64,000 bases of DNA from Laguncularia racemosa (Eukaryota > Streptophyta > Magnoliopsida > Myrtales > Combretaceae). Shown piece by piece: positions 8,641 through 21,816 of the stretch. Within the stretch, counting starts at the first letter, position 1; every line of letters starts with the position of its first letter. Below the pieces are notes generated by a model that was not told the DNA's origin, searched no databases, and worked only from the letters and a program-made list of their open reading frames with translations. The position numbers and the translations under genes are program-made. The stretch lies in NCBI GenBank assembly GCA_037954665.1, contig JBBMOL010000150.1:310001-374000 (forward strand), written 5' to 3'.

Positions 8641-11404
8641 TAGCTATTCTCTTTTCTAATCTGATTTCATCTACAAAAAAGGTAATAGCAAAATAAACCA
8701 CCTTTCAACTTCATGGCATTTTTCTAGATCACTCATGATATCATCAATGTTAAGTCAATTCTGCAAAGCAAAGTTTAAGTAATTATAATTAAAAATAGAG
8801 AATAATTTCCATATCATAGTTGAATGATATAAATGCACTATCACATGATAGAGCTTTTACTTTTGACTCAGATTTATACTTTGAATAATTTGATAGTAAA
8901 CCCTAGGCAAGAACTATACGCTGTAGGAAGATTTAATCCATAGTTATGACCAATACAAGCTTAGCTTGTATGCAATAAAATGTCATCCACTGGCAATTCA
9001 ATTAGTGTTGGACCACAATAGATTGTCAATGCTACTTTTTTTTTTCCTTAGGTATCTAACCATTCCTAGTTGAAACTCTAAATGCGGATGAACTCTTAGT
9101 GCCAAACCTTATTTAAAAAGTAGAAAGTACATGAAATGATATGAACCTATGAATAGCAACAATCGATGTTTGAACCAAGTTAAACAAATTTGAAAAGAAT
9201 GCAAATGTTGTTTTCAATGAATGGTGTACCTAAAATAGGACCAGACAATGATGAGAGTATATACTTTATCACAATTGTAAGATCTTATAGCTGGTACACC
9301 CAAATGAATAATTCTCTATGAGAAATGCTATTGCTATTGCATTAAGCTTGTGAGCCTTCAATCAGCAGATCATGGTATTGAGAGACCAAGTAGCTTTGTA
9401 AGAAATAATAAACAAAAAATGCTAGACTTTATCCTTAACACCATATGAAGAAATGTTAAATAAGTGGAGACTTGAATTCTATTTGTACAATTGTGAGAGT
9501 CATGAAAAATATCAGCTCCATTTAAGGTAAGCAAATGTTTACCTTCTAGCCACTTAAGTTCACGATAAATCAACCCGTTCTTATGATGTAAGCACATGAA
9601 AGATAGATAAATCAACCCATTCTTACAATTAAAAAAGTAATGATTATCTTATTGAAGAACATTGTAAAAAAGAGGAAAACTTCACAATAATCCACTTTGT
9701 TCCCTAGTAAATCAAGTCAAACTCTTTTTTCTCTCTCTTTTTCTTTTTTTACTCATTCATGATAATCCATTTTGTGATGCTTTTGAGATCATTTTGTTAC
9801 ATACATTTCATGAATATACATATCAAGCAAATTGTTCAATGTAATGTAAGACAAAGTTTATGATGTTAACCTTCAATTGAATCATGTCTACTTCTAGTTT
9901 TCATTTGTGACACCTACAAAAATCCAAAGGCTTTACATTAACTCTATGATCATCACAAAAGTCAACTACAAAATTGAAGAAGTCATAAAAAGCTCTTAGA
10001 AGGAGACCCCAGAACTATAACAATTGCATAAGCAAGTGGTTGATCGATGTAATTATGGCCACAACTAAAAATCTAACAATTCATTACGTGATCTAAAAAT
10101 TTGAAATACACAAGCATTTCGAGAATTTCTGAGTTTTTGAATCTCAGCATTCCATAGCTTCTCCTAAACTTCACAATTTGGTCTCTTTCTACATGATAGC
10201 TTTGACTCCAATTTTCACATTTTTAAAAGTTAAACTTGTATGTTGAGTAGTTTCAAGAAATACTTTTCTCCAAGCCTAAGAAGAACATAAAATTTCCAAA
10301 TCCTATTAGCTAAACACCAACATTATCTTTCCTAGATGAAGTACTATAGGTATTACTCTTGAAGGCTAAACATCTAAATTAGCCTGAAAGAAGGATATGC
10401 ATGCAACTTGAAAATTTTAGAAGTGTTAGGGGTCTTACATTCCGGGAATTGTCATTGCTTCCATCACTTGTACCTTCACTTCCACTCTTAGCACTGCATA
10501 TAAGTTTTACTCCAAATAAGCATAAGAGTTGACAACATCATGATCTAAGGATAAGGGCATCTCAACAAGATCAATCAAATTGAGGCTCTAAAAAGTATCT
10601 AGACCAGTTGTAATAGTAGAAAAAGTAGTTGAGATGGTAGCAAGCTATATGCAAAACACTACTCACACCAATCGCAACACTTGCTAAACTAAGAGGTATT
10701 TTTTAAGAAGCATCTAATAGTAAGGCCTTCTTTAGTAAACAATGAAACTTGCTAAACATGAATTATATAGCGCTCTTGGCATTTTTTTTTTTTTTTCCAA
10801 AATACCAACTAATGCCACTACATAATTTATTCATCATAATTCTCTCCTTATAATTTCAAGAAAAAATAAATAAAGTAAACAATCATTCATTGACAAACAA
10901 CTTCTATATGTTCATTTAGAAATTTTTCATGAATGTCATGAATAAATATAGTGACCAAAAAGAAAAAAAAAATATTGGGAAAAAAAAATCCCCCTTATAA
11001 TAGACGGAAGTTCTAGAATTAACTTTTTATGAGATGCTTGGAGTTGTTAATAGAATTTCAATGATATGATTATTCAATTAACATAAATTCCTATTGAATT
11101 GCACTTTTATATGCCATTAAACACTTTGGCTAAATGGGACATAGACATCACATAACATTTCCATCTCCATTAACTTCAACTTTATTCAAGTTGCCTACAT
11201 TTTCTATATTTGGTTAACGTAATCTACACCATTTAATAATTTCCTAAAAGCTAATTGGAAATGAAAAAGAAGACAAGAGAGTAAAAAGAAACATATAGAA
11301 TAGAGGCTAATTATAGAAAAGTTGGACATGATTCTACTTCATTATTGCTTTTTTCCTTCTAAAATTTATGCATAAGCATAATTAATGGTTAGATTTTTTT
11401 AGAA
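8641..11404. other. AT-rich sequence without a recognisable gene
   Basis: No supported gene. Short minus-strand frames (9370-9615, and near 9900-10100) resemble nothing firmly. A minus-strand block near 10440-10495 reads CSAKSGSEGTSDGSNDNSRN, ending at a possible GTAAGA donor. It is reminiscent of the Ser-rich part of G-box-binding bZIP factors but too short to call. If the right CACTA-like arm is a real transposon end, part of this stretch may be its interior. Confidence 0.35.
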
Positions 11405-11952
11405 ACAAAATTATGTATGATTTTAATCCACTAACTCCTTTGGATTTATCACCTTTGCCTATTTCTGAGTATGTTAATCTAGATGGCAAGAAGAAAGCAG
11501 AATTTGTTAAATAGATCCATGAGAAGGCAAGGCTAAACATCGAGCGAAGAACAAAGCAGTATGTGAAACAAGCCAACAAGGGTCGACGACAAACTGTCTT
11601 TGAACCTGGAGATTGGGTTTGGGTTCACATGCGCAAAGAGCGGTTTCCCATGCAGCGTCGATCTAAACTACTTCCTAGAGGCGATGGACCATTTCAAATT
11701 CTTGAGCACATCAACGATAATGCATACAAGATAGATTTGCCAAGTGAGTATCAAGTAAGTGCCACATTTAATGTTACTAATCTGAGTCCTTTTGATGTAG
11801 GTGATGATTTGAGGAAAAATCCTTTTCATGAGGAAGGGAATGATGAGATCCATAATGAGAGTCAAGCCGGAAGAAGGAATGTGGATCCTCTTGAAGTGCC
11901 ACCTGGACCGATCACAAGAAATTCGAGCAAAATGATTCAAGGAAGCACTTAA
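11405..11952 (+). pseudogene. Integrase C-terminal fragment of gypsy pol
   Basis: A stop (AAATAG, near 11510) precedes an open stretch at 11563-11952. It reads as the end of a Ty3/gypsy integrase: FEPGDWVWVHMRKERFPMQR, then RSKLLPRGDGPFQIL (the GPF/Y-type module), NVTNLSPFDVG, and an acidic tail ending in PGPITRN. This domain helps bind DNA during integration. Catalytic residues lie upstream and are deleted. The tail is coded partly inside the LTR from 11844 on. It shifts frame near 11925 relative to the copy at 45640. Confidence 0.8.
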
Positions 11953-12618
11953 TGGGTTGATAAAGGATGTCCATGAAGCTGGAAAGGATTGGAGAAATCA
12001 TGAAGTTGGAGCGGATTGGAACAACCATGGGAAGACCCTTGCTCTTGTACAAATCATACCGGATACGGGGTGAAGAGGGCGTGTATTTTCAAGGCACGGC
12101 CGTGTAGGAATCTCAAGGTTGCACAAAATCATACACGGCTAGACACAAGGCTAAAAGGCACGGCTATGTATGGAGACAAGAATTTCCACAGAATCATACA
12201 CGGCCGTGTATCCCACTTCAGCCATCATGTCTTATTTGTTATTTTTACACACTTATTGAAGTGGCGTCGTTTTGGACTTGTATTTTTACAAATTGTAACC
12301 CTAGTATAAAGCTCCTAGGGTTTAGAATAGAGGGATAACATATATCTTAGAACATTGAAAACACTTTTGAGAGGCTCCTCTCTTGGTTCTTCAAGAACTA
12401 ACTCGAACTTATCGGATTAATTTCTGTGGCGTTCATCCCGACTTATCAATCGGTCTTTCATCTCGATTGTGGCGTCTTCATATTATACCAAGGTTCTTGT
12501 CTCGCTTATAGACAACGGGTCAAGGTTTTTTTCACTTGGGGGTGTTTGGGAATCTTAGGTAACGAATTCCAAACGTATTGGTATTGGGTTTCGTCGTAGG
12601 TTGACGTGGTTCGTATCA
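11844..12618 (+). repeat. 3' LTR of gypsy element B
   Basis: It begins TGAGATCCATAATGAG and ends GGTTCGTATCA. U3 holds several copies of the palindrome-like CACGGCCGTGTA (12095-12210). A TATA box (TATAAAG, about 12304-12310) precedes CTCCTAGGGTT. It is the relative of the LTRs at 39645 and 45558. Confidence 0.75.
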
Positions 12619-13477
12619 TAAAGGGCAATGGACAAACTCTCTTAAACTCAGCTTGTGGGTTATCCATGGACCGACTTGAACCGACGATGAGTTGGGCCGA
12701 TGAATCATATAGAAGACCGACATCTTGAAGACCAATTTCTTTTATATATTTTTCATTTGCATGGACTATTTATGTTGTAATCATTTTGGAACACTTTTAT
12801 TTTGATTGTAATTTTCATTTAGGACTAGCCACCTTAAAAGTGGTAAACTTGTAATTTTGACCATTTTCTAACCCTAGGAGTAGCAAGTAGAAATACTTGC
12901 TTATAGTAAGGTTTGAGGAGGCCATATTTTGCAGAACAAACATAGCACTTTCACGTGTGGAATTAGGGTTTATCCTAGTTCAAAAACCTCTTATCAATTT
13001 CAACCCAAGAATTGGAATTGTGGCGACTACGACAAAGGGGAATTGTGAGTTATATCGATTTCATCTTTGTTGTTTTTCATTTCTTCTCTAGTGAGTCATA
13101 TCTAAGGTAGATTTGAATCTTTCTTAGACTTATTTGTGATTGTGTTTCGTAGACAATTATCTTGTGAGGTTGATTGTTCATTTGAGATTGAATGCTCTTT
13201 AGTGGTGGCGTGAATTTGAGCTTATATGGGAAGAGGGCACATCACGGTTTTGTGCTTTTCTTCTTCATCCGTTTCACGTGAAATTCACTTGATCTTATTG
13301 CTGTTTAGTGAAATTGATCATTAGTGGAAGTTAATTGAATCTTTCAACCATTGGATTTCATCAAAGTTCCATTAGGGTCACGTAATTTCATAATTGATTG
13401 AACCGGTTTGATTGTGACTTAAGGATTGTTTTCTTTGAGTCATTTGATTGTGCTTAAACTTGGTTTTGAGCACATCA
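12619..13477 (+). repeat. Family-1-like gypsy LTR, 5' end missing
   Basis: It is similar to 1975-2983 from the TATA region onward (CCACCTTAAAAGTGGTAAAC; GCAAGTAGAAATACTTGC) and ends TTGAGCACATCA at 13477. Its U3 start resembles that of the LTRs at 21974 and 24657 (GGACAAACT; TTATCCATGGACC), so it is a mosaic subfamily. The first part is cut off where element B ends. The TATA box has mutated to TAGAAAT. Confidence 0.7.
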
Positions 13478-15860
13478 GTAATGAGCTTTGCTACAAGGAA
13501 AAAATTATATGTATGATCAATACCCTCAACTTGTATGTAACCTTTTGCTACTAACCAAGCCTTACATCTTTTAATAGATCTATCTGATCTGAATTAACCT
13601 TGTAAACCCATTTTGACCCAATGGCTTGTTTACTTAAAGGAAAATTGGTAAGTTCCCATGTTCTATTGGATTCAAGAGCCAAAAGTTCTTAATTCGTAGC
13701 TTTTACCCATTTTCGATCACTTTGAGCTTCTTGATAATTTTTTGGTTCTCAAATTGTAAGAACATTTGCTAATGACATCACATATTCTTGAGGTAAATGA
13801 TGAAAAGAGTTATTATGGAATAGAGGATATAAATTAGAATGAGGAATTGTTGTAACAACTGATAGAATTTTATGTGCATTACAATAAAATCTTTAAGCTA
13901 AGCGGGAGGATGCTTATCTTGTTAAGATCTCTTAAAAGTATACTAAGAATCAGAATTAAGTGTTCGGGTACAAAGGATGAATTTATGACAACTTCTAATG
14001 GTTGAACTTAAGGCTCAGCTAATAACACTATGACATCATCTAATGATGAATTGGAATTTTTATTAGCCAAACTAGTAAGGAATAGAATATTATGATCATC
14101 AGAAATATCATTTATGTTAAGTTTAAAAGGAAACACATTTTCTATGAAAAGTACATCCTTGCTTACAAACATTTATTTTAGATTTTAAATCAAATAATTT
14201 GTAACCTTACTACCCTAGTGGATATCTTACAAATACATAATGTTTGCTTCTAGCATCAAATTTATCCTTTGGTTTAGAATTTATTGCTGTAAACATATAC
14301 ATCTAAACACCCTTAAGTGATCATATGAAGCTAGTTTTTGATACGATATTTGGTAAGGTGTTTGCCATTGTAAGCATTTTGTTGGCATCAGATATATGGG
14401 ACATGTAGCAGTCAATAAACATTCTCCCTATAAGTTTTTAGCAAGATTAGCATGTATATAGAGAGATCTTACAATATCTAAAAGGTGTCTATTCTTCCTT
14501 TCTGCTACTCAATTTTGTTGTGGAGTATAAACTACACTTTTCTAATGAAGAATACCATGTTTAGCAAATATTTCTTGACATTCTTTTGACAAGAATTCAC
14601 TTCCATTATGAAAACGGATGGTTTTAGGAGATTTTCTAAAATGTGTTCTAATGTAGTTAAAAAAATGAGAGATTAAATTGGGTACTAGGTACTTATGTTT
14701 CATAAAAAATATCCATGTGCATTTAGTCATATCATCTATAATGCTAAGAAAAGTTAGCACCAAAATTAGAACATGTACTATATAGACCCCATATATTAAT
14801 GTGTAAAAGATTAAAAGGATTTAAAGCTATAGAAGTGCTATGAGGTAAAGGAAATCTATGAAACTTTGGTAGTAAGAATGTATCACATAAATTTTTTTAT
14901 TTTACAATTCCTTTAAATTGAGATAAATGTTGTAATTTTGACATTGATTTATGTCATAATGTACTATGAAGAAGTAATAAAGAATGATCGCGACCTGAAT
15001 CTTTATTAGAGTAACAATTCATAACATGATCAGAAGAATTGAATTCTGGATGAGTTAGAAGATCTTTTAATTCTAGTACATAATGTCCATAAAGGCTTTT
15101 AGCAATCGCTACAACTCTGGATTTCAGGTCTTGGAATACACAGTTATGAGAATCAAATGTGGCTATTATTGTTTGAGTGAGGAGTTTATTTATTGAGAGA
15201 AGGATAAACAAAAATTTTGGTAGAAATAATACATCAGCTAATATGATTTCATCATTGATCCATGTTTTTCCTATCGTGGTAACTAATTTTCTTTAACCAT
15301 CCAGTAATTTAATGTTAATTGGTTTATCAAGTGTTTGGATTTGAAACAAAAGATGATAGTATGGTGACATGTGATTTGAAGCACCTGTGTCCACAATCCA
15401 AGAAGTTTTTGAATTACCAAACAAAACTAAAGGATCCAAGGAATGAATGTTACTTGCAAAACTCATGAAAGATATATGCGGATCTTCTCCTAAATTCTAT
15501 CCTACCTTCAAGATCTTGACAACCTCTTGACAAATCTTGCTCACAAGTTGAGGATCTTCTCTTGCATTTTGTCCTTGTGTTGTATTTCTACTTGTCATAT
15601 CAAGAGGATTATCCATGATGGGTGAACTATTATTTCTAGTTTCAACATGAGTTGCTATTCGAACATTTTTCTTTTCTTTTGGATTCTTATACCATTCTAG
15701 AAAACCAACAATTTAAAATCAATTTTCAATCAAGTGTCCTATTTTCTTATAATGAGAACACATTACTTGATTATATCCTTTTCCTTTTTTATCTTTCTTA
15801 TTTTCAACCATAAATCTTTGTTGCATTTTTGCCATGAACGCTAACATATCATCAAATATG
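13478..15860 (-). pseudogene. Ty1/copia polyprotein relic F: gag end, protease, integrase, RT start
   Basis: On the minus strand, from 15860 downward, the order is gag C-terminus with a degenerate zinc knuckle (CSHYKKIGHLIEN, near 15730-15770), aspartic protease with an intact active site (WIVDTGASNHM, near 15375-15410), the GAG-pre-integrase region (HSTLWHKSMSKLQHL, near 14930-14980), and an integrase core (IIDDMTKCTWIFFMKHKYLV and KTIRFHNGSEF, 14542-14763). Last comes the start of reverse transcriptase (near 13560-13700, NKPLGQNGFTR). This order, protease-integrase-RT, is diagnostic of copia. The catalytic YVDD and RNase H are lost, as the relic stops at 13478 against a gypsy LTR. Many stops and frame changes show it is old. 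Its gag start continues at 21166. Confidence 0.8.
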
Positions 15861-16089
15861 ATATGAATCTAAGAATGTCCCCAAATTGATCCTTAGCATG
15901 TTTTATTCGCCATCCTGTAAAACCGATAAATGTACCTATCAAAATGTACAATAATTATGTAATACAAAAGTAGATACTAAATCAACATCCTCAGGGTTTA
16001 ATTGTTCATGGAGGATCCTCATAGCTAGATTTTGTAAACCCTTAGCTCGAGCTCTAGTGATTGGTCCTATGGGAATTAGATTCCTATCA
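15861..16089 (-). repeat. 3' LTR remnant of element D-prime
   Basis: It matches the first part of the LTR at 20326-21160, from TGATAGGAATCTAATTCC (minus strand from 16089) down to 15861, where about 600 bases are missing. The retained part codes the pol tail PIGPITRARAKGLQNLAMRI. The ATATG at 15856-15860 directly beside the truncated end is either the true duplication or a coincidence. Confidence 0.65.
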
Positions 16090-19000
16090 TCTTCTTAGCC
16101 CCCAAGAAGATTTTCCCTCAAATCTGATAGGTCCTCACAAATATCATCTGGTAAATATGGTGACAGATCTGCAACATTAAAGGTAGCCGAGATGCCATAT
16201 TCCCTTAGTAACTCTATTTTATAAGTGTTGTTGTTGATGCGCCTGGCAACTCTAAAAGGTCTATCTAATCTAGATGATAGCTTCTATGACTTCTTATGAG
16301 GAAACCTATCTTTGTTGAGATTAATCTAGACTAAGTCATTTGGATTATAAATTCTAGTTTTCCTGTTCCTGTTTCCTTGAAGTTTTTACTACTCCATGTT
16401 TTTTGAAGATGTTCAACTGTCTTCTCATGAAGTTTCTGAATCTCCTTGGCTCACTTAACTCCACTTAAGCTCTCTTCCTTTGTTGTAGGTCCTGCTATAA
16501 GATCTATAGAATAGTAGGATTATAGCCATACAAAACTTCAAAGGGAGACTTATTGGTTGAACTATAAGTAGACCTATTATAAGTAAACTCGACAATAGGA
16601 AAGAACAAGTCCTAATCGGTAAGATTCTTGCCAACCGTCGCTCTTCGTAATGTGCCAAGAGTATAGTTAACAACTTCAGTCTGGCTATCAGTCTAGGGAT
16701 GGCAAGAGGTACAATACATAAGTTTAGTACCAAGTTTTCTCCATAGTGTCTTCCAGAAGAAGCTAAGAAACTTAGTGTCTCTGTTAGACACTATACTATG
16801 TAGAACACCATGCAATTTAACAACCTCTTGCACAAAAAGTTAGCTATAAAAAGAGCATCATCTGTTTTATGACAAAGCACAAAATGGGACATTTTACTGA
16901 ATCCGTCAACAACCACCATGATAGAATCCTTTCCCCTTTGAGTCTTAGGCAGACCTAAAACAAAATTCATACTGATATCAGTCTAGGGTTTAATAGATAT
17001 AGGCAAAAGCATATATTCACCTTAAATGCCTTTCTTTCCTTTTACCCTTTTACAAACTCCACACCTTTCCAACACCCTATGAATATCGCTTATCATACCC
17101 TTCCAATAAAAATTTTCTTTTAACATGGCTAAGGTTCTCTTCTCACTAAAATGACCAAACAATCCTCCTGCATGTGCTTCCCTCACCAACAATTCCCTTT
17201 TACGCCCATAAGGTACACACAATTTTCTAACTTTATACAAAAATCCCTCAATCATGTAATAGCCCTAAAACATCTTTCCTTCATAACATTTCTCAATTAT
17301 TGTTTTTAGATAATCATCATGCATATATTGTTCCTTCAAATTTCGATTGAAGAGAAGTGATAAGTACATATCTACGTGACAAAGCATCAGTTACCATATT
17401 CTGGTTACCTTTCTTATACTTAAGCACATATGCAAAACTCTCTAAAAACTCCACCCATTTAGCTTTCTATTTAGATAGATTTTGCTGACTCTTGAAATGT
17501 TTCAATGACTAATGATATGTGTAGATGATGAATTCTCTCGGAAGGAGATAACACTACCATGTCATCAAAGCCCTCACTAAGGAATAAAATTCCTTATCAT
17601 ATATAAAGTAGTTCAAAGTTGTACCACTCAACTTTTCACTAAAGTAGGTAATAAGCCTCTTATCCTGCATCAACACAGCACGAATTCCTATCCTAGAAGC
17701 ATCACATTTTAACTCAAAAACTTTATCAAAGTCAGTTAAAGCCAATATTGGAGCACTAGTAAGTTTTTCCTTTACCTTTTCAAAACTCTTTTGGGCCTTC
17801 TCACCCTAAATGAAAGGAACATTCTTCTTAGTCAATTCAATTAATACACTGACAATGCCACTAAAATTATGGACAAAGCGCCTATAAAATGAAGCTAGTC
17901 TATGGAAACTCATTACCTCTGTGACTGGTTTTGGTGTTTGCCATTCTCTAATAGCCCTCACTTTCTCCTCATTAACCTTGACACCAAACCAGATATAATA
18001 AATCCCAAAAATGTTACCTTAGTTTAGTAAAAGGAACACTTCTGGAGATTTGCAAACAATTGTTGTGCCTTTAAGACTGAAAATACCGCCTGAAGTTGCT
18101 TCACATGATTTTTTAGCCTTTTGATGTATATCAGAATATCATCAAAATAAACAACAACAAATTTACCTAAAAAATCCTTCATTACATGATTCATTAACCT
18201 CATAAATGTAGTAGGAGCATTACTCAAACCAAATGACATAACCTTCCATTCGTACAGTCTATGGCATGTTTTAAAAGTGGTCTTCCACTCGTCTCCTTCT
18301 CTCATCCGAATTTGATGATATCCGCTTTTAAGATCTACCTTAGAGAACACCTATACACCATACAGTTCATTTAACATATCATCAAGTCTAGGAATAGGAT
18401 ATATGTATTTGATGGTAATTTTGTTGATGGCTCAACTGTCAATGCACATTCTCTAAGTACCATTCTTCTTAGGGATAAGAAGGGCTGAAACAACACAAGG
18501 ACCAAAACTTTCCCTAACAAAAATCCATTCTATTAGCTCATCCACCTAACATTTTAATTCCTTAGCCTCTTCGGGATTCATTCGATACGTAGGTCCATTT
18601 GGTAAAACTGACCCAAGTAAGAAGTCGATGGCATGCTTTATACCTCTCAAAGGTAGTAAACCCTATAGCAAATCATCAGTAAAAAGGTCACTGTACTCAT
18701 CCAATATCTGAGATACTACAGGGGGTAAATGCTGACGTCCCTCCATCCCTAGGGCATATTTCATCTACGACAAGTATATTGGGCTCTCATCTATTATAGC
18801 CTCCTCCAACTCACTCTGTCCCATTAATAAGATCTTTTTCCTCCCATATTTCTTGGCCTATATTGGAACCACTTTGATCTCTAATGGTCTACTGATCTGT
18901 TGCTGAATCTCTTAGACCTTTGAAGGTGACATTAGGTTCAGGATGATACGTTTGCCTCTTTTTGGAATACATAGGTATTTTTGAAGCCATCATGTAAAAC

Positions 19001-19356
19001 CCTCCTATCATACAACCAAAGCCTACCAAGTAATATATGGGATGCACACATAGGAAGAATATCCCCTATACTGAAAGTACCCTAGCTCTCTAGGTCACAT
19101 GGAGACCCCCTTGCTCACTCAGCCAATGTAATTTGTAGGGTTTTGAACGTGGGGTAGTTACAAGTTTCAATTTCGATACTAATGAGATAGCCATAACATT
19201 AGTAAAACTATCACCATCAATAATAATGACACATAAATTACCTTACACCCTACAAGAAGTGTGAAACAAGTCTTCTCTTTGCTCATCATCAATAGTTGTA
19301 AAAGAAGTCAAGGCCCGGCGTAGTACATTAGTAGACAAATATAAATCACTTGACAT
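16090..19356 (-). pseudogene. Gag-less gypsy pol: protease, RT, RNase H, integrase
   Basis: The minus-strand ATG at 19356 reads MSSDLYLSTNVLRRALTSF and continues in frame to a protease-like IIIDGDSFTNV near 19170-19200, where the usual IIDGGSCTNV is altered. RT follows on 18024-18350 (FSKVDLKSGYHQIRMREGDE; VVYFDDILIYI, with YFDD as the catalytic box). RNase H lies at 17554-17745 (ELKCDASRIGIRAVLMQD; YFSEKLSG). The H2C2 zinc-binding start of integrase lies at 17022-17255 (HAGGLFGHFSEKRTLAML; CGVCKRVKG). The integrase core from 16990 downward is eroded, and the polypurine tract CTTGGGGGCTAAGAAGA precedes the LTR at 16090. Stops interrupt every domain, mostly TAG or TAA at Gln or Trp positions. 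No gag or zinc knuckle is found upstream. Confidence 0.8.
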
Positions 19357-20325
19357 TATGACTTACTAACTTCAACAAACCAACAATACACTTCACCACA
19401 CACACCACGACAACACACACTTACACACTTACAATGTAACAATCAACTAAGGCAACGCATACTCTCCTAAACTTCAATTACGGCAATAACAAGTTAAAGT
19501 AATAATTAAACACTTCCCAAATAGAAAGTTAATGAATTCAACTAAGCAAGTGTTTAAGCATCAATACATAATAACTTCCACACTTTAATGCTTTTTTTGA
19601 AATTCAAATTTTAACCACTATGATTCCCTTTTTAATCATAGCACAAACACATACCTCCACTTCATGAGTAGCACCCTTTCACCACTACACACACAACACG
19701 ACACGTTGTAACACCCCTTCACAACACAACTCACTCCACCACACACACACCTTACTCATTGTGTAAGTTTCAAACACAACTCCACTTCACGTGCAAGACC
19801 CTTCAATCCACTAAAACACTAACTCCACTACACTCATGGCTCACCAAAATTCAAATACCACTCTTAATGCAACTTCTCAACAAATGGTAAGAAGCAAATT
19901 CAAATTCAAACAACATTCAATCAACTATTACACAATAACTTCTTCAACTTAATGAATGTTTTTGAATTTCAAATAATTTCTTAATCTCCACACAAGGCAA
20001 ATCTAAAAAATTGCAATTGACAATCCTCAAATTTTTGAAAACACAATAAGCAATTCACTCTTCTTTGTCTCAATGGATGTAGCTTCAATTCCGAACAAGC
20101 ATAAAGGAACACTCCTCCTTCTCTCATGGCAAGTTCAAGAAGACAAATGTTACTACAAGTACTCTATGTCCACTTCAATAACAACAATTAGAATACAACA
20201 TAAACCACAATCAACTACAATTTCACTTCAATAATTCAAACCAAGAAATCAAATTCAAAAACCTTAGATATCATGTGAAGTTTACGCAATTCCCTTTCTC
20301 AAAACCGTGCTTTGATACCAAATTA
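19357..20325 (-). other. Leader of element D-prime with initiator-tRNA-Met primer site
   Basis: This is untranslated leader between the LTR and the pol ATG. The primer-binding site TGGTATCAAAGCAC lies at 20307-20320 (minus strand), five bases from the LTR. The stretch 19370-19800 is very rich in CA on the plus strand, so GT-rich in the RNA, and has no gene. The leader of element D (22850-23710) has the same makeup. Confidence 0.7.
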
Positions 20326-21160
20326 TGATGTGCTTTGATTCCAAATCACAAGCACACAATACAAATGAATAATCAACTACACAAATTGGACTTAAAAATG
20401 GCATGATGAACTTGATTCCAATTAAGCAAAATACGAAATGGGACTATGATCAAATAAGTATGTGATTTTCAATAGAAAATCACGCAATTACATTATGATT
20501 CAATTTCAAATTGAAAAGATCAAATCTAAACATTATAACCCTAATCCACATAAATGAACAAGTAACCAAAAATTTTACCTAAATATTACTCACTAAACAC
20601 AATTTGTAATAATAAAAAAGGAAGATTGATATTACTCATAATCTATCCTTATTGATTCTTGCCACAATTTCACAAGAAATTGATAAGAGATCTTTGATTG
20701 CAAAGATCGAACCTCACGGCACAAAGTGTATGTTTTGTCAAAATTATCAAAAGATCCCTAAAAACGCTAGTTAGCAAGTATTTATATTTGCTCCAATTAG
20801 GGTAAAAATGTACTAAAAACTACAAAGATGCCATTAAGTGGCCGGTTTTCCAAAGGACTAATTACAAATACAAAAAATGGTCTTCAAGTGGCCGGTTGTT
20901 AAATTCAAGTGATCACATTGTGGACCATTGGATGTGAGTCCAAGAATGTCTCTAATTTTATCCTTAGCATGTTTTATTCATCATCCTATAAAACTGATAA
21001 ATGTACCTACTGGAATGCACAACAATTATTTCATACAAAAATAGATACTAAATCAACATCCTCAGGGTTTAGTTGTTCATGGAGGATCCTCATAGATAGA
21101 TTTTGTAAACCCTCGGCTCGGGCTCTAGTGATTGGTCCTGTAGGAATTAGATTCCTATCA
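20326..21160 (-). repeat. 5' LTR of element D-prime (835 bp)
   Basis: On the minus strand it starts TGATAGGAATCTAATTCC and ends AAAGCACATCA. It contains the dyad TATA region GCAAATATAAATACTTGC near 20770-20790. It is related to the LTRs at 21974 and 24657. Confidence 0.75.
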
Positions 21161-21165
21161 ATATG

Positions 21166-21739
21166 TCACTAAGCCCCATCAAGAACTGAAGCAATTTTTT
21201 TTATTGTCAATCTCTAAAATCTTGGTGGACAAATTATAAGAAAATTTATCCATAGCTCCACAATTACAAATAGGAACACTGCATATATTGTCCAATCCAT
21301 CCCACATCTTCTTCAATCTGTTATAATACATTGCAACATCTATTGTGCCTTGTTTAAAATTCACAATTTCATATTGAATTTGATATAGTAAAGGAACATT
21401 TAACAATAAAAAACACTCACAAATATTATCCTAAAGTTATTTTGCTAATCTAGCATATAGGAAGCTTTCTAATAACTCTTTGACCATGGAATTCAAAATC
21501 CAACAGTGTACCATAAAATCACACTAGATCCATTTTTTCTCATCATTTGAATTTAACTCAGGTTTTAAGCAAATACCATCAATGAAACCTATTTTAAGTT
21601 TCGCATCAAGCGCTAATCTAATTGACCGATTCTAACTTATAAAATTTTTTCCATTGAAAATAACATTCGTAATATGAGTTCCTAGATTATCAGCCTTAGA
21701 CAAAGACAATGGATCATTGAAATCTTGATTAACATTCAT
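21166..21739 (-). pseudogene. Ty1/copia gag N-terminus of relic F (split gene)
   Basis: The minus-strand ATG at 21739 starts a copia gag: MNVNQDFNDPLSLSKADN, then NGKNFISWNRSIRLALDAKL (the usual N-terminal gag block), KIGFIDG, and from 21406 the UBN2-type gag core (EIVNFKQGTIDVAMYYNRLK; MWDGLDNI). One stop falls near 21525 at a Trp position. The frame runs into element D-prime at 21165 and resumes at 15860. Gag forms the virus-like particle in which copia RNA is copied. Confidence 0.8.
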
Positions 21740-21816
21740 ACTTGATTCCTATTCTACTTATAGCTTTTCAAAATATTTCAAAAATAAGAAGGAAAGATGA
21801 AACTAAAATTCCTAAT

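Larger units (their letters stand above)
11405..12618 (+). mobile_element. Gypsy element B: 3' end of integrase plus 3' LTR
   Basis: This is closely related to 45120-46050 of the near-complete element at 39645-47276. It starts abruptly near 11405 inside the integrase C-terminal region, runs through the pol tail and polypurine tract (GAGGAAGGGAATGA, just before 11844) and ends with a 775-base LTR. The left part is deleted. Its right end abuts another LTR (12619-13477) inside that LTR's U3, so B probably inserted there; the five bases after it are TAAAG. Confidence 0.8.
15861..21160 (-). mobile_element. Ty3/gypsy element D-prime, gag-less, inserted in copia gag
   Basis: This element lies between two copies of ATATG (15856-15860 and 21161-21165) inside the gag gene of copia relic F; the gag frame lines up across it. 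On the minus strand it comprises a 5' LTR (21160-20326), primer site, a CA/GT-rich leader, a pol frame starting at an ATG at 19356, and a shortened 3' LTR (16089-15861). Protease, reverse transcriptase, RNase H and integrase are recognisable but gag is absent. The 3' LTR keeps only its first 229 bases. Confidence 0.8.

Noticed and set aside
9370..9615. Minus-strand frame with LIYRELKWLEG, recalling a kinase HRDLK loop
   Set aside because: No other kinase motif nearby and no conserved spacing, so the resemblance is likely chance.
15856..21165. ATATG at both sides of D-prime as a proven target duplication
   Set aside because: Not taken as proven: the left LTR is truncated right beside it, so the match could be chance even though the copia frame supports insertion here.
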